Below are positions 19,340-28,299 of a DNA stretch of 64,000 nt, one piece after another. The stretch is taken from positions 87,526-151,525 of the forward strand of contig NZ_JADMKB010000027.1 of the NCBI RefSeq assembly GCF_018780075.1, read 5' to 3'. The translations under genes were made by a program, and so were the position numbers. Under the pieces are notes generated by a model. That model was given only the letters and a program-made list of their open reading frames with translations, searched no databases and had not been told where the DNA came from. Numbering within the stretch: the stretch's first letter is position 1; the number at the start of each line of letters is the position of its first letter. The DNA comes from Hydrogenophaga sp. GTDB lineage: Bacteria; Pseudomonadota; Gammaproteobacteria; Burkholderiales; Burkholderiaceae_C.

Positions 19340-20674
19340 TCAGTTTTTCCTCAGCAGCTTCTTGCGCACCAGACCGATGTTGCTGCGCAGGGCGTACAGC
19401 TCGTCGGTGTGCGACAGCGGCACCACGACCTGCTCCACCTTCTCCTCCAGCCGGTCGAGCTGCGCCAGCAGGTCGTCCACCGGCGTGGGTTCGTCCTGGT
19501 GGTCCATGTGGCGCTGCTCGATGCTGCGCAGTTCGGCGTACCAGCGGAACACACGCGAGCGGATGCGGAAGGTGTAGAGCGGCGGCACGATGCGCGAGAG
19601 GGGCAGGGCCAGGGCGAGGATCAGGCCCATGGCCAGCCACATGCGTTCGACCAGGTTCGCGAGCCAGAAGGGCAGGTAGCGCTGCAGGAAGGGCGGGCCG
19701 TTCTTGATGGCGCGCACCGCCTCGGGCGAGATCGGCACCTCGCTGTGCTCCAAGTTCGGGTACTCGCGCGCCCGGCTGAACCAGCTGGCGCCGCCGTGCA
19801 GGCCGGTGGCCGTCTGGGCGAAGAGCTGCAGGATCGCCGGGTGGGTCTTGGCGCCGGCGAGCAGGCCGGTGGTCGAGGCCACGAGGTGCATGTCGTGTTC
19901 GGGGATGTTCTTCGACAGGTCCACCACGCCCTGCGGCATCACCACGGGCGTGAGGTAGCCGAAGCGCCGCGAATAGGCCTCGCTTTGCGCAAAGTTCAGC
20001 AGGTGGATGCCCGGCGACTGCAGCAGCATCTGCACCATCAGCGATTCGGGTGCGGAGGCGAACACCACGGCGTCGACCTCGCCGTTGAGGAAGGCCACCG
20101 TGGCCGGCGTTTGCTCCAGTTCGCTGAGCTGGAGCTGCTGCCGGTCGATGCGGTTCACGTCGAGCAGGGTGGTGAACAGGCGTGGCACGCCGCTGCCGGC
20201 GGTGCCGACGTTGACGCGCCAGCCGACCAGATCCCCGAGCGACTGGATGGTGGGTTGCTGGCGCAGGCGAAGCGCCGAGTCTTCGCGGTAAAACAGCCAG
20301 AGCGGCTCCACGAACAGGCTGCCAAGCGAGGAGATCGACTCCTCGTCGTCGTAGCCGATGTCGGCGCTGCCGCCTTGCACGAAACCCAGATCGGCCTGGC
20401 CGGTGCGCAGCAGTTCGAGGTTGGCCGACGAGCCCTGGGAGGGCAGCAATTCCACGGTGATGCCGTAGCGCTTGAGTGCGTCGGCGTAGCGTTTGCCGAA
20501 CTCGTCGTAGGCGCTCTGGGCCGGGCCGGTGGCGAGCACGACGCGCTTGGGCGGGTTGGGGTCGAGCCACCAGTAGGTGAGCGCGAGCAGCAGCACCGTG
20601 AGCAGCGCGAAAGGCCCCACGGATGCCGCCAGGTCGCGCAACGACAGCAGGGTGTAGCGGATGTTGCTGGGCAT
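19340..20674 (-). CDS. TAXI family TRAP-type solute-binding protein, membrane-anchored
   Basis: A protein of 444 residues. A membrane helix near residues 18-36 (PFALLTVLLLALTYWWL) is followed by a TAXI-type binding domain (about 45-300: VLATGPAQSAYDEFGKRYAD, LRTGQADLGFVQGG, GDLVGWRVNVGTAGSGVP). A second helix lies near 335-357, followed by a cytoplasmic tail of about 80 residues. Ordinary TAXI proteins are about 320 residues and periplasmic. This longer form with two membrane spans is the anchored subtype that often occurs without adjacent TRAP permease genes, as here. It may be a sensor or work with a distant permease. Ligand unknown. Confidence 0.87.
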   Translation of the reverse strand: MPSNIRYTLLSLRDLAASVGPFALLTVLLLALTYWWLDPNPPKRVVLATGPAQSAYDEFGKRYADALKRYGITVELLPSQGSSANLELLRTGQADLGFVQGGSADIGYDDEESISSLGSLFVEPLWLFYREDSALRLRQQPTIQSLGDLVGWRVNVGTAGSGVPRLFTTLLDVNRIDRQQLQLSELEQTPATVAFLNGEVDAVVFASAPESLMVQMLLQSPGIHLLNFAQSEAYSRRFGYLTPVVMPQGVVDLSKNIPEHDMHLVASTTGLLAGAKTHPAILQLFAQTATGLHGGASWFSRAREYPNLEHSEVPISPEAVRAIKNGPPFLQRYLPFWLANLVERMWLAMGLILALALPLSRIVPPLYTFRIRSRVFRWYAELRSIEQRHMDHQDEPTPVDDLLAQLDRLEEKVEQVVVPLSHTDELYALRSNIGLVRKKLLRKN

Positions 20675-20696
20675 TCCGCTACCTTAGCATGCGTCC

Positions 20697-20820
20697 GTCA
20701 GCGGCAAGACGGGCCGCGACCCGCGCAGCGGCAACGCGTTTTTCCGCCGGGCCGCCCCAAGGAAAAACAGCCCCCTCGGGGGGCAGCGACCCGCGCAGCG
20801 GCGGAGCGTGGGGGCTTGTT
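20697..20820. repeat. Dispersed GC-rich palindromic intergenic element (copy 6)
   Basis: Longer than the others. It contains GACCCGCGCAGCGGC twice (near 20718 and 20787) and CCCCCTCGGGGGG with a flanking CCGGGCCGCCCC. It separates the chemoreceptor gene's 3' end from the TAXI gene. Confidence 0.55.
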
Positions 20821-20823
20821 ACC

Positions 20824-22383
20824 TCACATCCGGAAGATCTGCACCGATTCCTTCATCACCTTGGCCTGGGCCTGCAGCGAGCTGGCGGCCGCGGCGAGTT
20901 CTTCGACCATGGCCGAGTTCTGCTGCGTCACCGAGTCGAGCTGGCCCACGGCCTGGTTGATCTGCGACAGCCCCATGGACTGTTCTTGCGAGGCGCCGGT
21001 GATCTCGGCGATCAGGCCGTTGACCTGCTGCACGGCCATGACCACGTTGCCCATGGTCTTGCCGGCGTTGTGCACCAGCTGGCCGCCTTGCGACACCTGG
21101 CTGGCCGATTCGTCGATCAGCACCTTGATCTCTTTGGCGGCGGTCGAGGTGCGCTGCGCGAGGCTGCGCACCTCGGCGGCCACCACGGCAAAGCCTCGGC
21201 CCTGTTCGCCCGCGCGGGCGGCCTCCACGGCCGCATTGAGGGCGAGGATGTTGGTCTGAAAGGAAATGCCTTCGATCACCTGGATGATCTCGCTGATGCG
21301 GCTCGACGAGCGGCTGATCTGGTCCATGGTGGCGATCACCTGGGCCATGGCCTCGTTGCCCTCGCCCGCCACGTTGGCCGCACGGCTGGCCAGCACCCCG
21401 GCCTCGCGCGCCGATGTGGCGCTTTGTTCCACCGTGCTGGTGAGTTGCTCCATGGAGGCAGCGGTTTCTTCCAGGCTGCCGGCCTGGGCTTCGGTGCGGG
21501 CCGAGAGGTCCTGGTTGCCGTTGGCGATCTCATTGGACGCGACCTGCACACCCTCGACCTCGTGGCGCACGTCGGACACCACAGCCTGCAGGTTGACGTT
21601 GAGCTGGTTGAGCGCGCGCGAGAGGTCGCCGAACTCCCCGCCGGCCTGGCTGGCTGTGCGGGCGGAGAGATCGCCGGCGGCCATGAAGTTGGCGAAGGTG
21701 ACGGCCTGTTCCAGCGGTCCCACCATCATGCGGCGCATGAAGGCGGCCAGGGCCAGCGCCACCACACCGGTGACCCCATAGGCCACCATGTGCCACACCT
21801 CGGGCAGGCCTTCGGTGGCGCTTTCCATGAACTGCACACCGAACGCGAGCCCCAGCGTCATGGCGCCGAGCTTCTTGCCCAGGGTCGGGCGCATCCAGCG
21901 CTGCAGCTGGCCTCGCAGGCCGCTGCGCACCAGCTGGCCGCTGCGCAGGCCGATCGTGGTCTGGCCCGACTCGGCTTCCGCGCGCATGCGGGCATAGAGG
22001 GTCTCGGCCTGTTCGATCTGTTCGCGCGTGGGCTGGGTGCGCACCGACATGTAGCCCACCGGCTGGCCGTTTTGCACCACCGGCGTGGCGTTGGCCATGA
22101 CCCAGTAGTGGTCGCCGTTCTTGCGCCGGTTCTTCACCAGGGCCGACCAGGGCGAGCCGCTTTGCAGCGTGGCCCACATGTCGCGAAAGGCCTCGGCCGG
22201 CATGTCGGGGTGTCGCACCAGATTGTGGTGCTGGCCGATCAGCTCTTCCCGCGAGTAGCCGCTGACGGCGATGAAGGCCGGGTTGCAGTAGGTGATGCGG
22301 CTTTGCAGGTCGGTCGTGGAGACCAGGGTGACCCCGCTCGGAATGAGGAACTCTTGGTGGGTGACGGGCAGGTTGGTGCGCAT
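20824..22383 (-). CDS. PAS-containing methyl-accepting chemotaxis protein, Aer-like
   Basis: A protein of 519 residues. An N-terminal PAS domain (about 10-115: [48 protein letters not shown]) matches the Aer-type redox or energy sensor fold. A hydrophobic double segment follows (about 165-215), then HAMP-like sequence, then a signalling domain. The signalling hairpin tip includes [20 protein letters not shown] and [20 protein letters not shown]. There is no periplasmic ligand domain. It would relay an intracellular energy or redox signal to CheA through CheW. No che or flagellar genes are nearby. GGAATC precedes ATG 22383. Confidence 0.94.
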   Translation of the reverse strand: MRTNLPVTHQEFLIPSGVTLVSTTDLQSRITYCNPAFIAVSGYSREELIGQHHNLVRHPDMPAEAFRDMWATLQSGSPWSALVKNRRKNGDHYWVMANATPVVQNGQPVGYMSVRTQPTREQIEQAETLYARMRAEAESGQTTIGLRSGQLVRSGLRGQLQRWMRPTLGKKLGAMTLGLAFGVQFMESATEGLPEVWHMVAYGVTGVVALALAAFMRRMMVGPLEQAVTFANFMAAGDLSARTASQAGGEFGDLSRALNQLNVNLQAVVSDVRHEVEGVQVASNEIANGNQDLSARTEAQAGSLEETAASMEQLTSTVEQSATSAREAGVLASRAANVAGEGNEAMAQVIATMDQISRSSSRISEIIQVIEGISFQTNILALNAAVEAARAGEQGRGFAVVAAEVRSLAQRTSTAAKEIKVLIDESASQVSQGGQLVHNAGKTMGNVVMAVQQVNGLIAEITGASQEQSMGLSQINQAVGQLDSVTQQNSAMVEELAAAASSLQAQAKVMKESVQIFRM

Positions 22384-22450
22384 GGCTGGTGATTCCGGTG
22401 GAGTTCTTACCTGTGTTTCGTCAGGGGGGACAGTGAACTTGAGTCCGTCT

Positions 22451-22465
22451 GTCTCAAATTGAGAC
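22451..22465. promoter_or_regulatory. Perfect palindrome upstream of the chemoreceptor gene
   Basis: GTCTCAAATTGAGAC has 7-bp arms around a single base. It lies 68-82 bp upstream of the chemoreceptor start, in a 230-bp non-coding gap, and is AT-richer than its surroundings. A repressor or activator site is possible; no matching regulator is identified. Confidence 0.4.
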
Positions 22466-22502
22466 CGTTCGGAGAATCCAGTCTATGTGCGCCACTGCAC
22501 AT

Positions 22503-22544
22503 GAAAAAGCCGGAGCAGAGGCCTTATTGACCTGCAGTTCCGGC
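22503..22544 (-). terminator. Intrinsic terminator of the copper cluster
   Basis: The arms GCCGGA (22509-22514) and TCCGGC (22539-22544) continue inward to GCAG/CTGC across a small bulge. On the minus strand the stem is followed by a short T run (22504-22508). It lies 70 bp after the stop of the CusF-like gene, the last gene of that cluster. Confidence 0.75.
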
Positions 22545-22613
22545 TCAACACGCCTCGGTGCCGTCAGAAAGACCGCACCGGGGGCGCTCGAAGGCGTGCT
22601 TTCGTGTGCGTCC

Positions 22614-22973
22614 TCAGGGCATCGCCTCCAGTTCGATCACGGTGTAGGCGCCGTTGACCTTGTCGGCCGTGAACCGCACCTTGTCGCCAGCCTTCAATTT
22701 GCCCAGCTGCGCCAGGTCGCGCACCTGGAACACCATGGTCATGGGGGGCATCTCCAGGTTGGGGATGTCGCCGTGTTTCAGCGTCACTTTGCCCGCGCCC
22801 GCGTCCACGCGGCGCACTTCGGCATCCACCATGGGCAGGCCGCTGGCCGGGGTCGCGGTGGCGGCGGTTGCCGGTGGGGTGACGGCCTGCGCCGCATGGT
22901 GGTCGTGGTTCTGCGCCAGGCTGGGCAGGGCGGGGGACAGCAGCGCGAGGGCGAGCACAAGGGTCTTTGACAT
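22614..22973 (-). CDS. CusF-like periplasmic copper-binding protein
   Basis: A protein of 119 residues with a signal peptide (cut after PSLA-like residues near 20). A His/Ala-rich linker (QNHDHHAA) and one small OB-fold domain follow. The motif MPPMTMVFQV carries the paired methionines of CusF-type copper and silver chaperones, and AGDKVRFTADKVNG fits the barrel. It would hold Cu(I) in the periplasm and pass it on for oxidation or export. It is the last gene of the cluster that starts at 27371. AGGAG lies at the proper distance before ATG 22973, so the ten-codon upstream extension is not used. Confidence 0.9.
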   Translation of the reverse strand: MSKTLVLALALLSPALPSLAQNHDHHAAQAVTPPATAATATPASGLPMVDAEVRRVDAGAGKVTLKHGDIPNLEMPPMTMVFQVRDLAQLGKLKAGDKVRFTADKVNGAYTVIELEAMP

Positions 22974-23002
22974 GGGGTGTTCTCCTGGGAGTGGGGCGGT
23001 CA

Positions 23003-23476
23003 TCAGCTGCGGAAATAGGACTGGTAGACGCGGGCGCTGCCGTCGGGCAGCACCAGCACCACGTCGTAGGGGGCTGTGCGGCCGCCGTATTCGGGGCCGT
23101 CCATTCCCGGGCTGCCCACCGGCATGCCGGGCACTGCGATGCCGATGGCCTTGGGTTTTTCGGCCAGCAGGCGGCGGATCTCGCGCGCGTTCACATGGCC
23201 CTCGACCACGTAGCCGCCGATGAGCGCGGTGTGGCAGGAGCCGAACTGGTCGGGCAGACCCAGGCGCTTGCGCACCGCGGTGTTGCCGGTCTCGAAGACC
23301 TGCACCTGGAAACCGTCGCGCTGCAGGTAGCTGATCCAGTCCTTGCAGCAGCCGCAGTTGGGGTCTTTCCAGACCTGCAGCACCGGCAGGTCTTTGACCG
23401 GTGGCGTGGCGGCCCAGGCGGGCAGCGCGGTGGCCAGCAGGGCTGGGGCGGCGAGAAGAAGGGAACGTCGTTGCAT
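23003..23476 (-). CDS. DUF411 metal-binding protein
   Basis: A protein of 157 residues with a signal peptide (MQRRSLLLAAPALLATALPA, cut near AWA). The DUF411 domain follows: VWKDPNCGCCKDWISYL (the CGCC metal-binding motif), FGSCHTALIGGYVVEGHVNA (conserved Cys and His) and GIAVPGMPVGSPGM. DUF411 proteins are recurrent neighbours of copper-resistance genes and are thought to bind copper in the periplasm; the exact role is unknown. I start at 23476, where GGAG is well placed. The alternative at 23488 adds four residues. The gap to the CusF gene is 29 bp. Confidence 0.9.
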   Translation of the reverse strand: MQRRSLLLAAPALLATALPAWAATPPVKDLPVLQVWKDPNCGCCKDWISYLQRDGFQVQVFETGNTAVRKRLGLPDQFGSCHTALIGGYVVEGHVNAREIRRLLAEKPKAIGIAVPGMPVGSPGMDGPEYGGRTAPYDVVLVLPDGSARVYQSYFRS

Positions 23477-23504
23477 GGTGTGCTCCATCAGGAAGGGTAT
23501 GGGG

Positions 23505-24032
23505 TCAGGCCCGGGGCGCGACGCGGATGGTGCCGCGCATGCCCATCTCGTAGTGGCCGGGAATCAGGCAGGCGAACTCGAAGTCGCCGGCCCGGTTGAA
23601 GGTCCAGGTGATGTCGCCGCGTTTCCCGGCCGCCACGTGGGCCATGTAGGGCTCGTCGTGCTCCATGCCTGGGTGCTTCTTCATCATCTCGGCGTGCGCC
23701 TGCAGTTCTTCGGGCGTGCCGATCACGATCTCGTGCAGCACCTTGCCCCGGTTGGCCGCGCGCAGGCGCAGGGTCTCGCCCTCGGTGACTTCGAGGTGGC
23801 TGGGGGTGAAGCGCATGTTGTCGCTCATGCGGATCTCGATGCTGCGTTTCGCTTCCCTGGGCTCGGCGGCAATGCCCCAGGGCTTCTGTTCCTTCACGAC
23901 CGGCGCGTTGGCGGCGCCTGCCGCATGGCGGTCGCCGTGGGCGCCGGCCGGGCGGTGGGCCAGCCAGGCGGCCAGTGGGGCCAGGGTCAGCCATTGCTGG
24001 AAACGGCGGCGGGTGGTGGGGGTGTGTGTCAT
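23505..24032 (-). CDS. Cupredoxin-domain periplasmic copper protein
   Basis: A protein of 175 residues. A twin-arginine-like start (TTRRRFQQWLTLAPLAAWLA) ends at the PAGAHG region. A blue-copper fold follows, with ligand candidates His in VLHEIVIGTP, then Cys and His in FACLIPGHYEMGMRG with a following Met. The HAEMMKKHPGMEHDEPYMAH loop is rich in Met and His, as in copper-scavenging versions. It probably binds or carries copper electrons next to the multicopper oxidase encoded 26 bp upstream in the same operon. Related proteins are annotated as plastocyanin/azurin-like or CopI-like. Confidence 0.87.
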   Translation of the reverse strand: MTHTPTTRRRFQQWLTLAPLAAWLAHRPAGAHGDRHAAGAANAPVVKEQKPWGIAAEPREAKRSIEIRMSDNMRFTPSHLEVTEGETLRLRAANRGKVLHEIVIGTPEELQAHAEMMKKHPGMEHDEPYMAHVAAGKRGDITWTFNRAGDFEFACLIPGHYEMGMRGTIRVAPRA

Positions 24033-24057
24033 GGGTGTTGGGTTCTTGGTGGTGACG

Positions 24058-25464
24058 TCAATGCTGGTGGCCGCCGCTGCCCTGGGGCTTGCGCACCGTG
24101 GCGTTGGGCGGCGCTGCGGGGGTGGGCTGCGCGGTGGTGGCGGGTGACTGGGCGGCCCCGGCGGTGGGCGTGGGCACCTCGCGCGCCTGCGTGCCCGGCG
24201 GCATGGCGTACCAGCCCGGGTCGCCGTAGTCACCGGTTTTCTGGTCGGCGCGCACCTTGAGCGTGGTGAACATGCCGCCCATCTCGATGGCGCCATAGGG
24301 CCCGGTGCCGGTCATCATGGGGAAGGTGTTGGCGGGCAGCTCCATCTGCATCTCGCCCATGTCGGCCATGCCGCGTTCGCCCATGACCATGTAGTCGGGC
24401 GCCGTTTTCTGCAGGCGTTTGACCAGGCTGCTGTGGTCCACGCCGATCATGGTCGGCACGCCGTGGCCCATGGCGCCCATGGTGTGGTGGCTCTTGTGGC
24501 AGTGCATGGCCCAGTCGCCCGGTTCGTCGGCGATGAACTCGATCTGCCGCATCTGGCCCACGGCCACGTCGGTCGTCACCTCGGGCCAGCGCGCGGTCTT
24601 CGGGACCGGGCCGCCGTCGGTGCCCGTGACCTCGAACTCGATACCGTGGATGTGGATCGGGTGGTTGGTCATGGTGAGGTTGCCGATGCGCACGCGCACC
24701 CGCTCCCCCAGCCGCGCCACCAGCGGGCTGATGCCGGGGAAGACGCGGCTGTTCCAGGCCCAGATGTTCTGCTCCAGCATGGTGTTGACCTGCGGCGTCA
24801 TGCTGCCGGGCTCCACATCGAAGGCGTTGAGCAGGAAGCAGTAGTCGCGCGCCACGGCCTCGATCAGCGGGTGTTTCGCCTTCGGGTGGGTGACCCACAG
24901 GCCCATCATGCCCATGGCCATCTGCGTCATTTCGTCGGCGTGCGGGTGGTACATGAAGCTGCCGGGCCGGCGCGCCACGAACTCGTAGACGAAGGTCTTG
25001 CCCGGCTGGATCTGCGGCTGCGTGAGCCCGCCCACGCCGTCCATGCCGGCGGGCAGGCGCTGGCCGTGCCAGTGCATGGTGGTGTGTTCGGGCAGGCGGT
25101 TGGTCACATAGATGCGGACCCGGTCGCCTTCCACCACCTCGATGGTCGGTCCCGGGCTCTGGCCGTTGTAGCCCCACATGTTGACCAGGAAGCCGGGCGC
25201 CATTTCGCGCACCACGGGTTCGGCCACGAGGTGGAACTCTTTCACGCCGTTGGCCATGCGCCAGGGCAGGGTCCAGCCGTTGAGCGTGACCACCGGGTTG
25301 TACGGGCGGCCCGCGCCGGTGACGCCGGGGGGTGTCCAGGGCGCGGCGGTGTCGGCCGAGGTCTGTTGCACCGCCTCGGGCAGCGCGGCGAGCGCCACGC
25401 GGCTCACACCGGCGGCGGCCACGGCACCGAGCGCGGCGCCGGAAAAAAATTGACGTCTTTGCAT
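24058..25464 (-). CDS. Multicopper oxidase, CopA/CueO-like
   Basis: A protein of 468 residues. A signal-like N-terminus starts MQRRQFFSGAALGAVAAAG. All four copper-ligand clusters of a three-domain multicopper oxidase are visible in order: HWHG, HPHAD, HPIHIHG and HCHKSHHTMGAM, the last with the HCHxxxHxxxxM type-1 site. A Met-rich stretch (MADMGEMQMELPANTFPMM) near residue 400 fits cuprous-ion binding. It would oxidise Cu(I) to Cu(II) in the periplasm. The tail is Pro/Ala/Thr-rich and ends GGHQH. The open frame extends eight codons upstream to a TTG, but ATG 25464 fits the signal. Confidence 0.93.
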   Translation of the reverse strand: MQRRQFFSGAALGAVAAAGVSRVALAALPEAVQQTSADTAAPWTPPGVTGAGRPYNPVVTLNGWTLPWRMANGVKEFHLVAEPVVREMAPGFLVNMWGYNGQSPGPTIEVVEGDRVRIYVTNRLPEHTTMHWHGQRLPAGMDGVGGLTQPQIQPGKTFVYEFVARRPGSFMYHPHADEMTQMAMGMMGLWVTHPKAKHPLIEAVARDYCFLLNAFDVEPGSMTPQVNTMLEQNIWAWNSRVFPGISPLVARLGERVRVRIGNLTMTNHPIHIHGIEFEVTGTDGGPVPKTARWPEVTTDVAVGQMRQIEFIADEPGDWAMHCHKSHHTMGAMGHGVPTMIGVDHSSLVKRLQKTAPDYMVMGERGMADMGEMQMELPANTFPMMTGTGPYGAIEMGGMFTTLKVRADQKTGDYGDPGWYAMPPGTQAREVPTPTAGAAQSPATTAQPTPAAPPNATVRKPQGSGGHQH

Positions 25465-25512
25465 GTCAGTGCTTCTTTGTGAGGTCAAGCGACGCGCGAA
25501 GCGGTCGGGTCG

Positions 25513-25591
25513 GAGGACACCGCCGGGCTGGCTTTGCCAGACGGCTGGTGTCGCCCCCTTTGAAGGGGTAGCGCGAAGCGCTGCGGGGGTG
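25513..25591. repeat. Dispersed GC-rich palindromic intergenic element (copy 7)
   Basis: Lies inside the copper operon, between the TolC-like and oxidase genes. It contains GGACACCGCCGGGCTGGCTTT, written here only in part, CCCCCTTTGAAGGGG and GCGCGAAGCGCTGCGGGGG. Its position between co-directional genes may reduce read-through. Confidence 0.6.
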
Positions 25592-25598
25592 CTTCATG

Positions 25599-26960
25599 TC
25601 AGTGTCCTTGGGGGGCGGCGCCGGCGGGCGCCAGGGTGGCGCTGGCGCCGGGGGGCTGGTAGGCCCCGCCGGCGAGCAGCAGTTGCCAGTCGAGGTGGGC
25701 GAGCCAGAAGTCGCGGCGGGCCTGGGCGGCCGCGGCCGTGGCGGCCAGGCGTTCGCGGCTGGCCTCCAGCAGGTCCCAGGTGCTTTGCAGCATGCCGTTG
25801 TAGCGCAGCAGGGTTTCCTGCTCCAGGGCGGTTTGCAGCGGCAGGATGACCGCGTGGGTCTGCTGCGCCAGCGCGTGCTGCGCCTGCAGGCGGCCCCAGG
25901 CTTCGCGCGCGGCCGAGCGCCGGGCCACCGCGGCGCGCAGCAAACCGGCCTCGGCCGACACCGCGCGTTCCAGCCCATGGTCGTTGGCGAGGCGGGTGTC
26001 GCGCAGGTTCAGGGGCGCGGCAGGCAGCGTGGTGGCATCCAGGCCGGTGGCGCTTTCCTGCAACGCCCGGTCCCAGGCGGCGCGCTGCGCCGGGGGCGTG
26101 GCCTCGATGTCGCGCACCGCGTCGATGCGCTGCAGCGCCAGGGCGGCGTCCTGGGCCAGCACCCGGGCTTCAATGCCTTGGGCGTCGCCCTCCAGCGTCG
26201 CGGGTGGCGCCGCCAGCTCAGCCGGCAGGCGCTGGTCGAGTTCGGCCACCGCCTGACCCTGCCAAAGGCCCAGCAGGCGGGCCAGCCGCTCGCGGGCACC
26301 CAGCGCGGCTTGTTGGGCCTGCAGCAAGGACGCCGTTTCCCGGGCCTCGGCAAGCTGTTCGCGCAGCAGTCGGGCCTGGCTCCAGCTACCGGCTTGCACC
26401 ATGCGTCGCCCGAGTTCGGCGGCGCTGCGGGCGGCGTCCAGCCGCGCCTGTTGCAGGCGCTGCGCCTGGCCGGCGGCGACCGCGTCCACCCAGGTGCGGC
26501 GCAGCTCGGCCACATGGTTCTGCAGGGCCAGGTGGCGTCCGGATTGCGCCAGGGCGCTGCCGCGGGGGCTGTCCAGCAGCTCGGGCCGCAGGCGCAGCGA
26601 CTGGCGCAGCGCGTCATTCAGCGACAGCGGGCCGGGTTGGCCGGTGGCCTGGGCCGAGCCGGCGGTGTCACCGGACTCGGCGCGCAGGATGTCGATGTGC
26701 CCGCGGGGGAAGGCGGCCACCCGTTCGTTGGCTGCTCGCCACTGCTTCAGCGCCTCGGCCGGGTTGTCCGGCAGGGGCTGTGATGCCACGGGGGCGGGTC
26801 GGGCCGGCGCGGTGGCGACGGCCGGGGTGGGGGTGGCGGGGTCGGCGGCGCGCTGCGCTTCGGACACCGCCTGGGCACGGGCGCCCATGAGCGGCAGGGC
26901 GAGCAGGCCCGCCCAGGCAAGGCGGTGCAGCAGCGGACGGTGCCGCTGGAATGGGGTCAT
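25599..26960 (-). CDS. TolC-family outer-membrane efflux protein
   Basis: A protein of 453 residues with a signal peptide (cut near MGARAQA). It is long and Ala/Gln/Leu-rich with helical heptad-like segments such as LRRTWVDAVAAGQAQRLQQA and QLAEARETASLLQAQQAALG, the two repeated helical halves of TolC/OprM-type channels. No Cys lipobox is seen, so it is not an acylated CusC. It is the second gene of the copper cluster, so the cargo is probably copper or silver. No membrane-fusion or RND pump gene is in the cluster, so the partner must be encoded elsewhere or the protein works differently. AGGAG supports ATG 26960 over 26966. Confidence 0.85.
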   Translation of the reverse strand: MTPFQRHRPLLHRLAWAGLLALPLMGARAQAVSEAQRAADPATPTPAVATAPARPAPVASQPLPDNPAEALKQWRAANERVAAFPRGHIDILRAESGDTAGSAQATGQPGPLSLNDALRQSLRLRPELLDSPRGSALAQSGRHLALQNHVAELRRTWVDAVAAGQAQRLQQARLDAARSAAELGRRMVQAGSWSQARLLREQLAEARETASLLQAQQAALGARERLARLLGLWQGQAVAELDQRLPAELAAPPATLEGDAQGIEARVLAQDAALALQRIDAVRDIEATPPAQRAAWDRALQESATGLDATTLPAAPLNLRDTRLANDHGLERAVSAEAGLLRAAVARRSAAREAWGRLQAQHALAQQTHAVILPLQTALEQETLLRYNGMLQSTWDLLEASRERLAATAAAAQARRDFWLAHLDWQLLLAGGAYQPPGASATLAPAGAAPQGH

Positions 26961-27038
26961 GGTCATCTCCTGAATTCACAAACCGGTGCGAACGCGGTCC
27001 CGCAGGGGGACGCGCGGACGCACCACGGGTGGGTGAGT

Positions 27039-27371
27039 TCAGGCGATGGGGGGCTTGTGGCCGCGCTGGAGCACGGCGCTGGCGAAGTCACTGTGCTCGG
27101 GCGCCACCAGCGCCTGCGGCAGCGGCGCGGCGGCGGGACCTGGGTGGGGGCCGGCGGTCATGGCCGGTCCGTTGCAGACATCGCACAGGGTGTGGGTCTG
27201 TTGTTCGTCCGCTGCGGCGTCCACATGACCGCTGGTGTCGGCGGCCGGGGGGTGTTCGGCGCAGTGCGCTGCGGCGTCGGGCGTCGATGGCATCGACATG
27301 GCCATGGCGTCACTCGCCCAGCCGCGCAGGGGGAGCAGGGCGATCAGAAAGATGAGCAGCCAGTGACGCAT
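27039..27371 (-). CDS. Small secreted His/Cys protein heading the copper cluster
   Basis: A protein of 110 residues. The signal peptide RHWLLIFLIALLPLRGWA is followed by a Met/His-rich segment (AMAMSMPSTPDAAAHCAEH) and a LCDVC motif near residue 64. DUF2946-type proteins of copper regions have a similar plan, so membership is possible but not certain. It is the first gene of the cluster; the TolC-like gene follows after 78 bp. No ribosome binding site is seen before ATG 27371, and TATCAT lies 8-13 bases upstream, so a leaderless or near-leaderless message is possible. Confidence 0.7.
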   Translation of the reverse strand: MRHWLLIFLIALLPLRGWASDAMAMSMPSTPDAAAHCAEHPPAADTSGHVDAAADEQQTHTLCDVCNGPAMTAGPHPGPAAAPLPQALVAPEHSDFASAVLQRGHKPPIA

Positions 27372-27511
27372 GCAGGGAATGATACCGGCGAGCGTGAGAA
27401 GTTCAGTGCGGACGCGACCGGTGGCAACCGGGCGCAACGCCAGGGCGGCGCCAACGCCTGTGGGCCGGTCGTTGAGGAGCCCGGCCACGCCACGGTGATG
27501 CCCAGGGGCCA

Positions 27512-28267
27512 TCAGTGCCCCAGGATCTTGGACAGGAAGTCCTTGCTGCGGTCGGTCTGCGGGTGGTTGAAGAACTCTTCGGGCGTGTTTTGCTCGACCA
27601 CCTGGCCCTGGTCCATGAAGATCACGCGGTCGGCCACGGCCTTGGCAAAACCCATCTCGTGCGTCACACACAACATGGTCATGCCCTGGTCGGCCAGGCC
27701 GATCATCACGTCCAGCACCTCCTTGATCATTTCCGGGTCGAGCGCCGAGGTGGGCTCGTCGAACAGCATGATCTTGGGCGTGAGGCACAGCGCGCGCGCG
27801 ATCGCCACGCGCTGCTGCTGGCCGCCCGAAAGCTGCAGCGGGTACTTGTGGGCGTGTTCGGCGATGCGCACGCGCTCCAGCTGCACCATGGCCTTTTCAA
27901 TCGCCACGTTGCGCGGCAGCTTGGCCACCCAGGTGGGCGAGAGGATCAGGTTTTCCAGCACGGTGAGGTGCGGGAACAGGTTGAATTGCTGGAACACCAT
28001 GCCCACTTCGCGGCGCACCTTGTCGACACCCTTGAGGTCGTCGCCGACCAGGGTGCCGTCCACCGTGAGCTTGCCTTGCTGGTATTCCTCCAGCGCGTTG
28101 ACGCAGCGGATCAGCGTGGACTTGCCCGAGCCGGACGGCCCGCAGATCACGACCTTCTCGCCCTTGGCGAAACTGAGGTTGACGTCGCGCAGCACGTGGT
28201 AGCCATTGCTGGCGTACCACTTGTTGACACCTTCGAAATGAATGATGGGGGCTTCTTGTTGGGTCAT
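27512..28267 (-). CDS. aapP: Amino-acid ABC transporter ATPase (AapP)
   Basis: A protein of 251 residues, a single ATPase domain of the polar-amino-acid family. It has Walker [10 protein letters not shown] near 39, signature [15 protein letters not shown], Walker [15 protein letters not shown] and a switch His in [15 protein letters not shown]. It drives uptake with the two permeases encoded just upstream in the operon. It is the last gene of aapJQMP: 32 bp after aapM, with ATG at 28267. Confidence 0.95.
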   Translation of the reverse strand: MTQQEAPIIHFEGVNKWYASNGYHVLRDVNLSFAKGEKVVICGPSGSGKSTLIRCVNALEEYQQGKLTVDGTLVGDDLKGVDKVRREVGMVFQQFNLFPHLTVLENLILSPTWVAKLPRNVAIEKAMVQLERVRIAEHAHKYPLQLSGGQQQRVAIARALCLTPKIMLFDEPTSALDPEMIKEVLDVMIGLADQGMTMLCVTHEMGFAKAVADRVIFMDQGQVVEQNTPEEFFNHPQTDRSKDFLSKILGH

Positions 28268-28299
28268 GAGAGGCTTTCGTTTTTTGGGGTGTTGTTTGT

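Noticed and set aside
19409..22392. Long plus-strand frames (about 600 residues each) over the TAXI and chemoreceptor genes
   Set aside because: They are antisense shadows in GC-rich DNA; the minus-strand genes have clear motifs, signal segments and ribosome binding sites.
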